Positions 42,471 to 56,000 of a DNA stretch of 64,000 bases are shown piece after piece. Origin of the DNA: Psococerastis gibbosa (lineage: Eukaryota; Arthropoda; Insecta; Psocodea; Psocidae). The first letter of the stretch is position 1. Every line of letters starts with the position of its first letter. The notes beneath the pieces are model-generated. The model searched no databases, had not been told where the DNA came from, and was given only the letters and a program-made list of their open reading frames with translations. Location of the stretch: assembly GCA_963971405.1 (NCBI GenBank), contig OZ020485.1, positions 51,209,469 to 51,273,468 of the forward strand, given 5' to 3'. The translations under genes were made by a program, and so were the position numbers.

Positions 42471-44026
42471 TACCCTGTAGTATATTGTGCACTGGTGATA
42501 TTTCGCACCTCACCAAGCGAGCTACTCTGAGCAGAGGCACTTCCTTGAATTAGTCAGGATTAGAGAATGTGAAGCATTCAAGGTGCTTATATCATATCCC
42601 AGCTTTGAGAATGAGAGACATTCACCAAGTATGTGCTCCGTCAACACAAGCGTAACATTTGGAACAGTTCATTTAGCAAGTTAGTAAGATTAAAATATAC
42701 GATAGGCCAATAATCCGTTTTGCACGCAATGAATTCCATACTTATGAGAGAAATATAGGCAAACGGATATCACAATATTTTTTTTCGATACTCGATATTT
42801 AACGTTGCATATTACATATAGTGCAATTATTGCGCCTGCCTGTATAGCAATATCGTCACCCTAAAGTCAGAATGGCGTAGCATCAAAAACAACATTTCGA
42901 GATAATTGCGGTTCTGCGGCTGTATACAAACAGCCAGATACACCCTCCGAATCGAAAATGTTTCGGTATATCATGTAAATCCCAAGACAAGGTCAATAAA
43001 TCTAAATTATAACTCAATTTCGCCTAAATGTTGGTTACGCCCTTCTGACACTAGGGTGACGATATAGTGTCGTCCGTAAGACCTTAACAATAGAAATTTC
43101 CACCTACACCTATATAGTCAGTTAACATCTTGAATTGTAGTAATGGTACCAAAGTAAGAGTCCGAGGTCAAAACCAAACAGAACAACACTCACAATTTAC
43201 GTTTTAACATTGTCAATCTAAATCGATTTAGCTGCGCTATCTGGCGCTTACCTCTGACCGGGCCATCTTACATTGGCTATTACGTCAATGGAAGATCTTA
43301 ACGCACAGTAGGGGTCCTAGTCATGAGATCTGCGAATCACTTGTCATTCATTTTAAGGGAACATAGTATGCAGACTTTGGTCAACCCTGGTTTGACGCTA
43401 AATCTGACCATGTTATTATGAAAGTTATTAGAAATTCACTTAATAATGTTGTAGATAAATAGTTTAAGTACCATTTCGCCAAGAAGTTTCAATGATTGAT
43501 GGGCCACTCATTTATCCTAATGGCAGAAAACGTTCACTGTTAGGGAACCATGTCTGCTCGGAACATCCTAAACATTTATATTTCTTTATGTTACGATAAA
43601 CAACCAACTTATCTACAACAGTATCGACTACATTTTTAATAACTATCATAATAGTAACTTGAGTAAGTAACAATTAAAGCGTCGCATTTAGCGTCAAACC
43701 AGGGGTGACAATTGGGTGGAAAGTGCCAGTAAGGAATTCTTGCCAGCACCTCCATCTGCCAATGCACAGCGATGTCGTGGCACCTAAGGGAATTCGAACT
43801 TGGCGGTGCCGTGCAGTAGTCCTTACCGATGCATTGTTATGAGCGGTGGGTGCGGCCCTAATTCCTCTTACCATGAAATAATTTTTTGCACCAACTCAAC
43901 GGCAAAAATGTAAGCTGGCTCTGGTAACTAACACCTCTTTCGTACTAGAACCCCTCGTGCATCAGACTCCATAAAAATATAATCGAGTAGGACGCGGCGC
44001 GGTACCTAGCTGGCCAGGTACGGAGT
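42471..44026. other. Intergenic DNA 3' of erect wing
   Basis: No exon seen. A short inverted match (AACCCTGGTTTGACGCTAAAT at about 43383 and its complement near 43686-43706) is present. Text at about 43690-43870 has, on minus, AAGTTCGAATTCC, a possible B box, and shares GTAAGGA-TACT-ACGGCACCGC with about 55065-55110, so a low-copy SINE is possible. Confidence 0.35.
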
Positions 44027-47000
44027 TCACTCGTCAGCGCTCTCGGTCTTGACCTCGGCCTGCGCGGCGAGGGCCTTTGTGAGTACGGAGGCGTCCTTGA
44101 GAGAGAGGACCTGCAGCACCTGCGGCTCGTTGTTGGCGCCCATGGTGACCATCTGTCGGGGGAAACGAAGCACCGGTCGATCATCTTCGTCATACGGCTC
44201 AGTTTTCGGCACACGAACAACCTTAGCAAGCAGCAAGCACTATCAACACCGTGCAAAACAACGACAACAAAACAAGTAAAATAAAAAGCACCCTACGTCA
44301 CTTTTAGTAATTTTTGAAATGAAACGACCAAGTCGGAAACGTACTAACTCCCAATCTGGTTAGGTATCTGTTTTTACACTAAATACACTTTCTGGTCTGT
44401 CATCGAGTCCAATGAGATTTATCCATCTGCGCGTGATTGAGAGCGAATTTCAAAATAACGTTATACTTTATGTACCGATAAGCATTATAGCCCATATTCT
44501 CCACTTTGCCTATCCGATTCGCCTTGTAAAATCCAAGTGTGGTCCATGACTTATTTCAAGGAATTTCTGTATTATTATGACAGCATTATTATTTTATTAT
44601 CACTAGTTCCTCTGAGTTTGTGGCATGTTTCTTATTCAAAACCCATTTTGTTTCTTTAAATTTTTAACCTTAATAATACAATAGTTTGAAATGCTCGACA
44701 CAATCCCAAATATACGGAATGTGAATTGTTTGAACAGCCTCCTAGGTGCGGAATACTACTCCATTGACTATTGTACACCTTTACACAATTCCATAAATTG
44801 AAGTACCGTAACTACATAAGTCACTACATCAACTATATCAAACGCACCGGGATGGAGCCAGCAATAATGGGCAACATTACCATGTTACCATTGACAATAT
44901 CATTATCAATTTTAATCAGTAAATATTATCAATAATATTCCAATGGTACAGCATTACATTACCAAAATATCATTTTAAACTGTGCCTGTGAGCCCACTTT
45001 TGTCTGTTTCCGTTTTTGTGCGTCATTGTGCTACCAATGGCCAAAATATCAATATGGGACCTACGAGGAATATAAAATGGACCAAATAGTAACAGATTCT
45101 GTAATTTAAAGGAATTTTCAACATATCTTTCAAATTATACGACAGACAATACAGATTTCACCCGTTGATTTGTTAAAACGAACGCACTGCCAATCAGACT
45201 TCAAATTGACAAGTTAATTTGCATGTTGAGTTCATATTAATCCAACGCTACTAGTATTGGTTTTCTGTCCAATTAAAAATTCACAGTAAATATTGATCTT
45301 AAAGATCGAGCCCCGCTAGTTATTAAAATTTGAGACGAGCTAATAGGAGAGCGACACAAGAAGAGGCAGCATACCTTTCCCAGTGTCAGACCAAGTATAA
45401 AATTCCATATTACTAGAACTTGTCCGAATTGTAAATTATTTTGAAAAGATAATCTTTAATGGTAGTTTTTTAAGCTGTCGTAAGTTTATTGACTTTACCG
45501 GTATTGAAAAAGGTACGCGCCCTCTCAAAATCCCATTGAACGACAGCAAAACTTTCAAGAAACTGTAAATAATGCATATACCGGGGTTCTGATCAAAAAG
45601 CTTACGGTTCTCGCAAACCGAAACGTAAAAATTCTGCCAAATTAAAACCGGGGCCGAGACGATAGACTACAAGGAAAGAGTTAACGGAATATGAAATTAA
45701 AGAAATAATTTTAAAGAGAACATCTTCGCGTAGGTTATCAGCCTATCATCCCAAGTATACCTGATGCAGCAACACTTATTAGTGCCTTCAATAACGCTTT
45801 TTTGGGTAAAATTAGTTTTGAAATATATTTTTATTGCAAGGACTAGTTCCCAGTTATCTATATTATATTGTTTGTTTCAAGCAAAAGTAGCAAGTCCCCA
45901 TAATTAAGTATTCATTTTACTGTCTTCCCTGTAATTTCTTATACAAAACAACAAATAAAGAGCTCGTATGCTAGCTAAATGGCCACATTACACGACGCCT
46001 GGTTGCCTTTTTTAGCTCATTTCAGTAGAGAATATTACAATGCATATTGAGTGACATAGGATGATTACAAAATAAAACGCAACTCAAGTGTACAACATAA
46101 CAATTCAAAATCATGCAAATATAACAATTACACAACGAAAACGCCGCATCCGAGCCACCTGCACGGGGCCGGTACCACCATGTGTTGCTAAGTCAAAAGT
46201 TCCGCCATGCATTGGAATAGGTTAAAAACATGGTGGAGGACTGCGGAATCTTTCCATTTTCCGACACACGGTGGGGTGCCTACGGCTTTCACAGAATAAG
46301 TTGCCCCTGCAATTATGGGCGTAATCTCTCCAGTTTATTTTTAAAACAACATGGGATCAGAGGCAATCAATTCATTTCTCGATCAAAAGCCCTTGTATTG
46401 ACAAAAATGTTCTTTAAGAGGATATGGATCCCCTGGATCACACAGAAGTCAATCAGTTTCTATTTTTTATGTAATTCATTTTGTAAGCTACGTATAAAGA
46501 TTTTCTGAACTTGTGTATGGAAGTCGTAGAGGACTACTTCATATACAATATCATAGGGTATTTTTTACTTTTCGGTGCTGTCATTTTTCCATAAACTTTC
46601 CAATGATAGTACTTACTTTACTTTATCCTACGCCCACTCTTGGCATTAACGCCATCTGGTGGCACGCCTGCCAGTATAGTGATGTGATGGCATTGTTAGG
46701 GCTCTGAATCGATTGACACGTTAGAAGGTGGCCAGCATCCATACATCCGCTGAGGCAGAGTGGGCATTGGTCTGAAGCAGCCAGGCCTAGGCAAAACAGT
46801 TGAACCGTTGCCAGTTGTGCAGCGAAAACTGGCGACAAAAGCTGTGGTAAAGGATGTTTTACCAATGTTTGCCATGGCTGCCCTGCTACGCTGGTTGATA
46901 GAGCGTTCTTGTATCTTCTGGTTAATGCGCTGTGAATAACCTGCTTCGCACTATTTAGCGTTAGAGGAACTGCCAAATGCGCAGTACTTGTGGCTATCTT

Positions 47001-50000
47001 AGCTAGCAGGTTCTTCTTTTTCGTTTCCGGCAAAAATTCCTCATGGTATTTAACGCTGCCAGCTTTAGCTCTTGTTCAAGGCTCAGTTTCTTCGGCTGCT
47101 TTTTGCAGTGATAAGTTAGCGTCGGGCAAGGAATCAAATATCATGGAAGTGGTGCTGAGTGGGATGTTGTATTGTCTTTGAAGCTCTTGAATTCTAGCAA
47201 GCGGCCAGTTCTTTGTTCTGAGCCTATCGATCGCCGCTGGGCGGGAGGACCAGTATTGACAGTCAACTCTTCTGCTTCTTTCCCAGAACTTTAGTAGGAT
47301 TTTTTCCCTCCTGCTTTTCAGAGGTTGATTTCTTAGGCGGATGCCCAGATCACCACGGCATCGGCGAATAGAAGCGCATTTGTTCCTGGTTTGTCATTCA
47401 GTACAGTCAGAAGGTCGTTTATCATAACGTTGAATAGAGTACAGCTGATTACAGTACCCTGCGGTAGTAGACCTTGCCGTTGCTGGCTGTGCTTGGATGT
47501 GCAGCAGTCATACTCTGTGAAAGCGTTGACACAGAAAATTCTTCAGCCAGTTTTGCCGCCTTCCCGACTCCCCGGCATCAAGACGTTTTTTGACAAGTTT
47601 CCCACGCCTTACACGATCATACGCTGTTTTAAAGTCAAAATACACAGCAACAGTGGACATCTTTCTACGGAAGGCATCCTTTGTGGCCTGAGTTAGTTTT
47701 ACTACTTGGTACATAGTGCTTCTCGATTTTCTAAAGGCTGCTTGGTTATCATCGAGTAGGTAGGTTATTTAGGCGCCGTAGCACCATTCTCTCGGCGAGC
47801 TTTGACAGGACGCTAGTGAGCGATATGGGACGATAGCTTTGCAAGTGGGTGGCATCTTTGTCTTTTTTATATAATGGTATGACTTCTGCTTTCCTCTTCC
47901 TCTTCGCTTGAGGCCCGAGATGTATAATCATTTAATCATTTCTGGAAGCAATGCGTCTGGTCCTGCAGATTTTCTTTTCTTCAGCTGAGACGTGGCATGC
48001 TGCAGTTCAGCAATGGTAATTAAGCAGTTTAGGTCTTTCTCATCGCACCAATTTAGGCAGCCAGGAGGGATTTGTTTTTCTCACGCTTTCAATGTTAGCA
48101 ATTTAGTAAATTAAATTAAGTCAGAATGATCCAGGGGTGACCAATATCTATGTTCCCAATCCCCCCCACATATTTCAGGAGGTGTTCATAGAGCGATTAT
48201 GCCAAAATAGCCACTGTGGAAGGAGAACTCAATTAATTAGCTCTCAAGCCATGTTGTTTTCCACAATTTCGGGAAGGTTCCCATTAAAGACGGTGAATGG
48301 TGAATTGGTTAGTTTTATTTGCTTGCATTAATAACAATAGTAACAACCACATACAATGTATTTCACTAAAATGCATAATTCAAAACACAATACCTTTCTT
48401 TCGGTGCAATTGATTAAATCATTTGATTTTTTTTAAATACCTGACTACAGCGAATTTTCGTAAAGTCATGATGTGTATTGCTCTTGTCTACAAAATGGGT
48501 GGTTGGGATATAAATCCAAAGTGAGACCAAATGAAATCTACGGCATTTAAATAAAGGGATAGGATACAGGGCCCATCATGGCCACTGGCTTAACGTGTCT
48601 GTAACGTTTGAGTGTTGTAAATTGTAGTGAATATATTATTATTGATTAATACATAGTGAGTCAGGGGTTTTCGTGCACCGAGCAGTAAAGTATATTTCCA
48701 GATAAAAAAATACAATGCTTGTGATATATCCTCATGAACCACAGGCATCAGTCTAAATTAATGGCCAAATATACATGTATACAGTCAACGTTAATAAAGT
48801 AAAAGTGAAACAAAATCAGCAACATAAATCAAATGAGAATGTCATAAGTCATATCTCCAAGCAAATAAAACGATACCTGTACTATGGCAGGGGCAACCAT
48901 TCTGCAAGATCATTTAACAGCTTTGCCATCACTATATATTAGAAGTATTAAAAAAAATGCTAAATAGCATTTGCTAGTATTTCGTATTGGGCTTGCCCTG
49001 TGGCAACAAAATAGCCCAAATTCAGTTAGCTGACGCAGCTTTCCATGGTATAACAGTTAGCACCTTAGACTGTATAATACTCTAGACACGGCATTCTAGA
49101 TGCACTGCATGACATCGTTGGGCCCCCAACATTAAGTTTACCTTTCGCCAACGGGTAACGTCACAGCTCGGATTACCTACTGTAGCAACAATAGATTTTG
49201 TTGCTAGGTAACCTGGTCACTCGAGTGACTAGTTTGATATTTAATAACGGACTGATCGTTAAAAGTTTCTAATTGAATATTCAATAAGTTACCACAGTTA
49301 AAAAATGTTCTCTCACTCCAATTAATTAATTAATTAACTAAACAAAACTAGAAAATAATAGGTTCGCGCCTCTAAAAGCAGCTGCTTTAGCCAATGCGTC
49401 ACGTCATTTTATGTTGGTCCCTCGGAAATTCTAACATGGCGTGTCTAGACTCTAGAGTATTATATGGTCTAAGGTTAGCACAGAACTTGAATACACCTAC
49501 TCTAAGAAGGCCTAATATTATAGTCATGACAGTAACATTAAGTCGCCAAAGTGTAATGAAGCATTGCATAACAAAAAACGGTTTAGAGAAAAATAATTTG
49601 TGAAGCTTACGCTGAGATAAATAAGACTTAGATTGGAACACACTTGGCTTAAACCTTGACTGAGACCAGGAAAATATAGGGGACAACAGTTTACAAGACA
49701 CTATTGACGCATAAATTTATCAGGGCCCTCAACTTTAAGAAACAACCCATGCTTACAAGCTGTAATAGCCCAGACAAGATCGGTCAAAAGTGCTAGTTAG
49801 GTAGGAAACTGTTTTGGATTATCTCTGGGCAAGTTCGTTACTCAGTGCGATCCTGATAGCAGTCCAAAGCTTGCTAGTGAATAGGGGAAACCTTAAACAA
49901 AACCATAAGCAAAAAAAACCCACTGTTAATTTAATCCAGAGATCTCAAAATATACTGTGTAAACAAATTGTTGAGGAAATAATTCCTCCTTCTACAATCT

Positions 50001-53000
50001 CAAAGACGAAAAATTATAACTTATAGTGAATAATCTCATCTCGAATCTTAGCAAGCTTTCTCAAAACTCAGGCTATTCACCCGACTGAATTACTACTACT
50101 CTATAAAATCAGCATAAAGCACTTTATCGTTGTTGTTAGAGAAAATGTAAATTTAATGCAAAAGCTTATATCTTTTATGAACTTATTATCTGACCATTTT
50201 CATATCTTCGCGGCTGCAGAACGAGGGGTTAATTATTTTCGCCAATATGACTCGGTAATCATTTGTTATCAAAATATTTTGAAATCTCTTCCGTAAATTT
50301 TTGTATCCGTGCACAAAGAAAAACAATATTTATCGTCAATCAAGGTTTGAGTAAAGTATACAATGTGGTCGCACGTGTGACTACCTAGCATTAAATGGCA
50401 ATGTTTAGTGCAAGCTCACCGTAGATATTGTAGATAATCTTAAACTTAAGTATTATTATTATTATTGAAGGGCATTTTATAGGGGTTCGGACACCGACTA
50501 CAGGGGCAAGCTCAGACATGCCTACCATTGACACTGGATTAAGGCGTTGGCTCGACTTAATCAAGTGCAGCAACGAGTCAACTTAATTATTGAGTAAAAT
50601 AAAAAATATCCAAGATATACACATTTATATCTGCATTTATTGAAAAAAGGTTAATTGCATACAATAATATAATGAATGTATGCGATTGACCTATTCAGTC
50701 GTCTTTGTAGGTTATAACCCGCGTTGTGTTACGAAACGCCTCCGATCGCATGGTGTGTAGAGACTCGCACAAGTACAAGCACGCTACCACCTTGCCACCG
50801 AAGCCTATCTACGGTCAGCTTCCTCTTAGCGTTTTTAATCTCTGGTGATGCATATAGCCTAATGTTTCTAACTATCAGTTGAGCAGCAAGCTATGACAAC
50901 GTAGTAATTTGGTTACTGACTAATCGGTATCGGTATCGGTGTCAAGGTAGCATACCTGCATGGTCCCGTCGGAGGCCTGCGTGAGGTGCTGGATGTTGGC
51001 CACCACTGTCTGGTACATGGACGCCGACACGGGCACCGTGATCATCCCCGACACCGAGACTGGGTAACCTGCAAGACAAAACATTAACAACGTCTTGTCT
51101 ACAAACATACAAATCCACGCCACAATCAGAAAAAAATTATCATCACACAAGGCAGAACAAGGCATTTCATGAACATCAGGACATGTAGCGTAGTGGTACG
51201 GACTCTGACTTTCACCCGAAAGGTTGTTGGATCGAGTCCAACACTGGCTACATTTTCTGGCCATGCTTCGGAGGGCATGTAAAGCAGGCGGTCCCGGTCC
51301 TTATTTATTTTATTTTTTATTGTCACAAATTTCAGATTATATAGGCAGTATTCCAGTTACGCCATGTTGTACGGATGCCCCATGGGAAAAATATTGTAAT
51401 TCTGACCTTTCACCCCAACATCCTGAATAGAGAACTGGCGAGGAAGGAGCATGCTTGACTATTAACCCTCAATGGGTTGTCGTTGACGTTATTATATAGT
51501 TGTTGTTTTTTTCGTTGCATTGCTGCACTCCATCCGTCACTAAGTAGTGCTGCCCCCTATACACACAAGTAGGTAGTGCCTACTGTTCATACCTTGGCCG
51601 TCCTCTGCATGGAGTATGATCTGACCGTCCTGGTTGAGGGTGGCCTCCGTCACGTTGCTGAGATCTACGGAGACACTCTCCCCAGTCACGCTGTCCTGCA
51701 GGGACTGAACCCCGTCTTGAGATGCGTGTATCTGCAACAGAAAACTAATAGCTACAGCGGGCTCTACTGTGGGATGTACAGGAAGCTCCCTTCTGACACT
51801 TATAGAGAACAACTGTCCTCAGGGGACAGATGGATCTATCTAATTAATTAATACATCAATTATGTTCAAAGGCTAGGTAAACTGCTGGCAGGCTAGGTTA
51901 AACCGTATTGAAATACATAACGCAAGCAGGAGATAGGTAGTACAAAAATATCAGCAATATTTCAGCAGTGAGTCTTAAGGTAGATTACAATAAATAATAT
52001 GTATGATAGACACTGACCGTTGCGACACCCTGGACCTGAGCGGTGGTACCGTCAGGCAGGGTGATGATTGGGTTGTTGGGGTCCACCTGTATTATGGACA
52101 CAGTCCCGTCAGGATTCGAGATGGTCTGCAAAACGGCAGGAGCGAACGACGCAGAGACCTGCAAGATAAACAATTCAATAAGTCCCAGTTGGCAGCCACG
52201 GCCAACAAATTAACAATTCTAGTACAATTTGAGCAGCCGGAGTTTATGCTGCCAGCTCTACAGAAACCATAGTAAATTATGCAGGGAATGTTCACATCTG
52301 GGGGCTGAGGGCACCTCCTATAAATTTACAACTATATTTTGTACAAGACACGCTCCAGCTAGAGTTCTTTATAGGTGAGAGGGGACATTCCAGCGCCAAA
52401 AATATTTTTGAATCCTGGACCCAGATGATGCAACGTTTGCAATAACTATCCATTGAAAAAACGTACCAGGTGGCCCCAAGACTCAAAATAAAATGTTGGC
52501 GCACTCGAATGTCCCATCTCTCTTCCAGTCATGAACGTAAAATAATTTGCTTTGGAATAATGAAAACTATATAATATACATATATAACTAATATAATAAT
52601 GTGACAACGCAGTTTTCCTAATTATAATAATCCATTGCGTAATGATGATCGGAGCAGGCTAGCTAGATGGCCATCCACAGCCCATGCAAAGCAGCAAAAT
52701 GTTTTGACGGAGCGTGAGCGGTTAAGCTGTTCAGATGGCCAGGGACCCAAGGTCAAGACGCACAACTGGTGCGTCTGCCTCTTCAATTGTTCATTTGCCG
52801 CTATTCTCTTTTTTTATGTTGGCCACATTATTTCAACGAAGATTTGACAAATACCACCTCACCAATATCGGCCATACTTAGCTTGTGGTCAGGCGCCATC
52901 TGTTCAATTTCATATTTTTTATAATAAAATACAATATAGTAAAAAATATAAATATGTAAAATAAAAAATGTTCATGTTCTTTCTACTTTTAATTATTGAA

Positions 53001-56000
53001 GTAATCATCACTAGCGATCGTTCACTAAGACCATAAGTTCTACTGCAAGGTTAAAAAACAGGCAAAACTATAAGAAAAAATCTTAGGGCAAGAAAATATT
53101 TAAATTAGGCGAAATGTTACTAATAATTTATATTAATAAGCATCAGTTAGTTTAAGCCTACTACTGCAATTGTGATAAGAAAATGGGGGGAGAGAAGCAT
53201 GGAATTAACTGCAGGCGGTTGAAACCAGACGAAACAACGAAAATAAGACTCATTACAAAAGCAGATTGAAAAACATTATGGGGAGGACGGACCTATAGAG
53301 TAAAGGTACGTATTGCTAAAACTAAATTTACTCATCGAAGCGACGGTAATAGAAATTAGCTCAAAACATAAGGCAGCAAATATTTGACTCAAGTCAACGT
53401 TCATTGAAATGGCGACTAAATATAAACGTACAGCGCGGCGTAAAGAAATGGTTGGAACAACAAACTGCACATGCTCGGCAATATTATAAACCAAAATATT
53501 GCGTCCACAAAATAGATTACTTGTGCAGGGATACGGGGCAAACCTCGGACAGCGTTTAAAGAGTAGGGTTGATGATGGACTTTGCTAGCCGTAAACAGAA
53601 TACGAAGAAAATGCGTGCGGATAGTGGCTCAACAATTAATGGCACAAACTCGTGCAGGGTTATGGGGCACAACTGAGCCAGCGTGGTGTGAGAGGAGTTG
53701 ATGGGTTTGTCATACGAGTATACTCGGTGCTGGCTCTCGCGAATTAACAGTATAGTAAAATAGTGCGTGCGCAAAATGGCGAAACAATGGCACAAACTGG
53801 ACGACTACTACACTCGTGCAGGGTTACGGGGCAAACCTGGGACAGCGTATTGTGAGTGGGGCTGTTTGTTAGGTGAGCCTGCGTTATGACTTTGCTCGGC
53901 TGCAGCTTGATGATGGCACTCGCCTTGTCGTCGTCTTCGAGGAACGCCGGTAGCAGGTCCTCCCGCCCGTGGAACTTATAGCAGTTGATCACGATCTGCC
54001 GCAGCGCGTGCGTCCACGAGATCTGTAAATTACAGCCTCGCTATAATTAACAGGCAAAGACAGCTCTGCCATCAATAATCATTTTTGTAAAATTTGATTT
54101 TACAACAAATATTTTAAACCGTCAAACCCAAATCGTCTTTATCTGCATTTCGTCATTTGAACAATGATAGTTACCTTAGAATGGTGTACTGACCTTCTGT
54201 TTTTCCTCCTCAGACCTGGCGTCCATCCTGACATTGGCCCACGGCAGTTCTTTCGGCCACCACGGCGGTCTCGTCGACTCCCGCCCCCAGCCGGGCTTGC
54301 CTCTACCTGAAAATTAACACCATTACAATTATTTGAATAACTTGTATCAGTATCGCAGACGCAACTAAAGGTTGATCGACTGCAACTCAAAATCTTCCTG
54401 TAGGCATCAGAATAACTCGAGCGCTCTTTTCTTGGTGCGGTTTGCTGCATAAAGCCATCTACTAGTTCCCAGCAACACACGCGAGCTCAATATGTAGCTT
54501 TATTTTTGCCATGAGAAGAAAAGAAGGTAAAAGAATTTTGTTAGGATAACTGTCTACCACTCAAACAGATGCTAAAAGGGACACAACAACAACAACTTAC
54601 TAGCTCTTTTCTGGAACGCGGGTGAGAACGTCATCATTAGTTAGTGAAAACTACTCATTAGTTGCTAAAAAAATCAATAAATTGTTTGCTACTTTGCCTT
54701 GTCTTAAGCCTCGCCCAGTAAATATATAAATTATAATTATATAAAAATATAAATATTTCCATTATAAAGGTTGTTACCTGTAGAGTACTTTAGCATGAGA
54801 GGTATAAACGCCCTCAACTGCGCCTGTGTCATCTTCTCCACAGGTGTAGGTATGCCGTCTATGATGAGGGGCGGCAGTTCGTACAGCGAAGGGTCGTCCT
54901 GGACGGGAGGCGGCGCCTGCTGGGCCAACGCCGTTTCCAGCTCTTCCATAATGGCCGAACGTAGGTTCTTCACCTAGATACGAAATACAAATCATGGGAC
55001 GTTCCTATCATCCTTGGAAAAATCCTGGTAAGAGTACTGCACGCTCGGCAGAGCCATGCATTGGTAGATAGCGGCCAAGCGGTGCCGTTTAGTATTCCTT
55101 ACAGACACTTTCCAAGCGTTGGTGGGACCGGGGATTACTCTTTATTCTCCGAGCGAGCGCCAGCCACAATGGATTCAATTATTTTCAAATCCAACAATAT
55201 GATGCAATACTACGCGAGTGAATCCAACTAAGTGGTTCATGGCAAACATCACTGGCCCTCCAATCAAATATTGATGACACGACAAACAGTACTGAACGAG
55301 CGTGTTAGCTACCAGCAGCAGCATACTCTAAATAGCGCCATATTGTATACAATAACTGCGCACTAATAACTGTATGCATACAAACGCACGCAACACCCGC
55401 GAAGGGGCAAATTGGGCAATATTAAAACAAAAGCAAAAACTAGTAAATTCCTAAGGCGCTTATTCCACATACGTCAATAGTCAATGTGGTATTGACGGTC
55501 ATTTCAATTTTACTCTATGCCATAGTTAAAATTGATCAATGATCATAGAGTAAAATCACGCGTTGCAAACAATAACAAACTAAAATGGCGTCATGGGATA
55601 TGTTAAGTACAAACATTTTATATTTTATTGTTTATAAAACAATTTTCATCCATTAAACAGATCGGTGAAGGTCGATCTTACTTCGGTTAGGTTAGGTGTT
55701 ATTAAAAATAATAAGTGTACGAAGAAAACAAATACAAACAAAATTTCAAAAAACAAATACAAACAAATTTCAAAAATTTGGCGCATACGTGTCAACAGAA
55801 GAAAAGTGATCAATAGTTGAAAAAACAAGTGGAAAGTAGTGTATCAATGAAAAATTGAAATGTTCGTTAATACATTTACTATTGACCATTGACGTAGGTG
55901 GAATAAGTGCCTAATTTCACCGACTCCATATTATGGATTTTTGCATCTCTATCGTTCCAAATGTTTGTACCCCCGCCCGATTCAGTGGACTGGAGGAACG

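Larger units (their letters stand above)
44222..50955. other. Last intron of erect wing (6.7 kb), with repeats
   Basis: No further erect wing exon recognised. It contains the LINE fragments at 46.6-48.0 kb and the dispersed repeats at 50140-50300 and 50640-50810. A hexamer run ATCGGT is near 50926. The parts at 44300-46200 and 48000-50100 show nothing identifiable. Confidence 0.4.

Noticed and set aside
43674-43874. Possible tRNA gene on minus (AAGTTCGAATTCC resembles a T arm).
   Set aside because: No cloverleaf can be drawn and related text at 55.07 kb lacks the arm; at most a SINE fragment.
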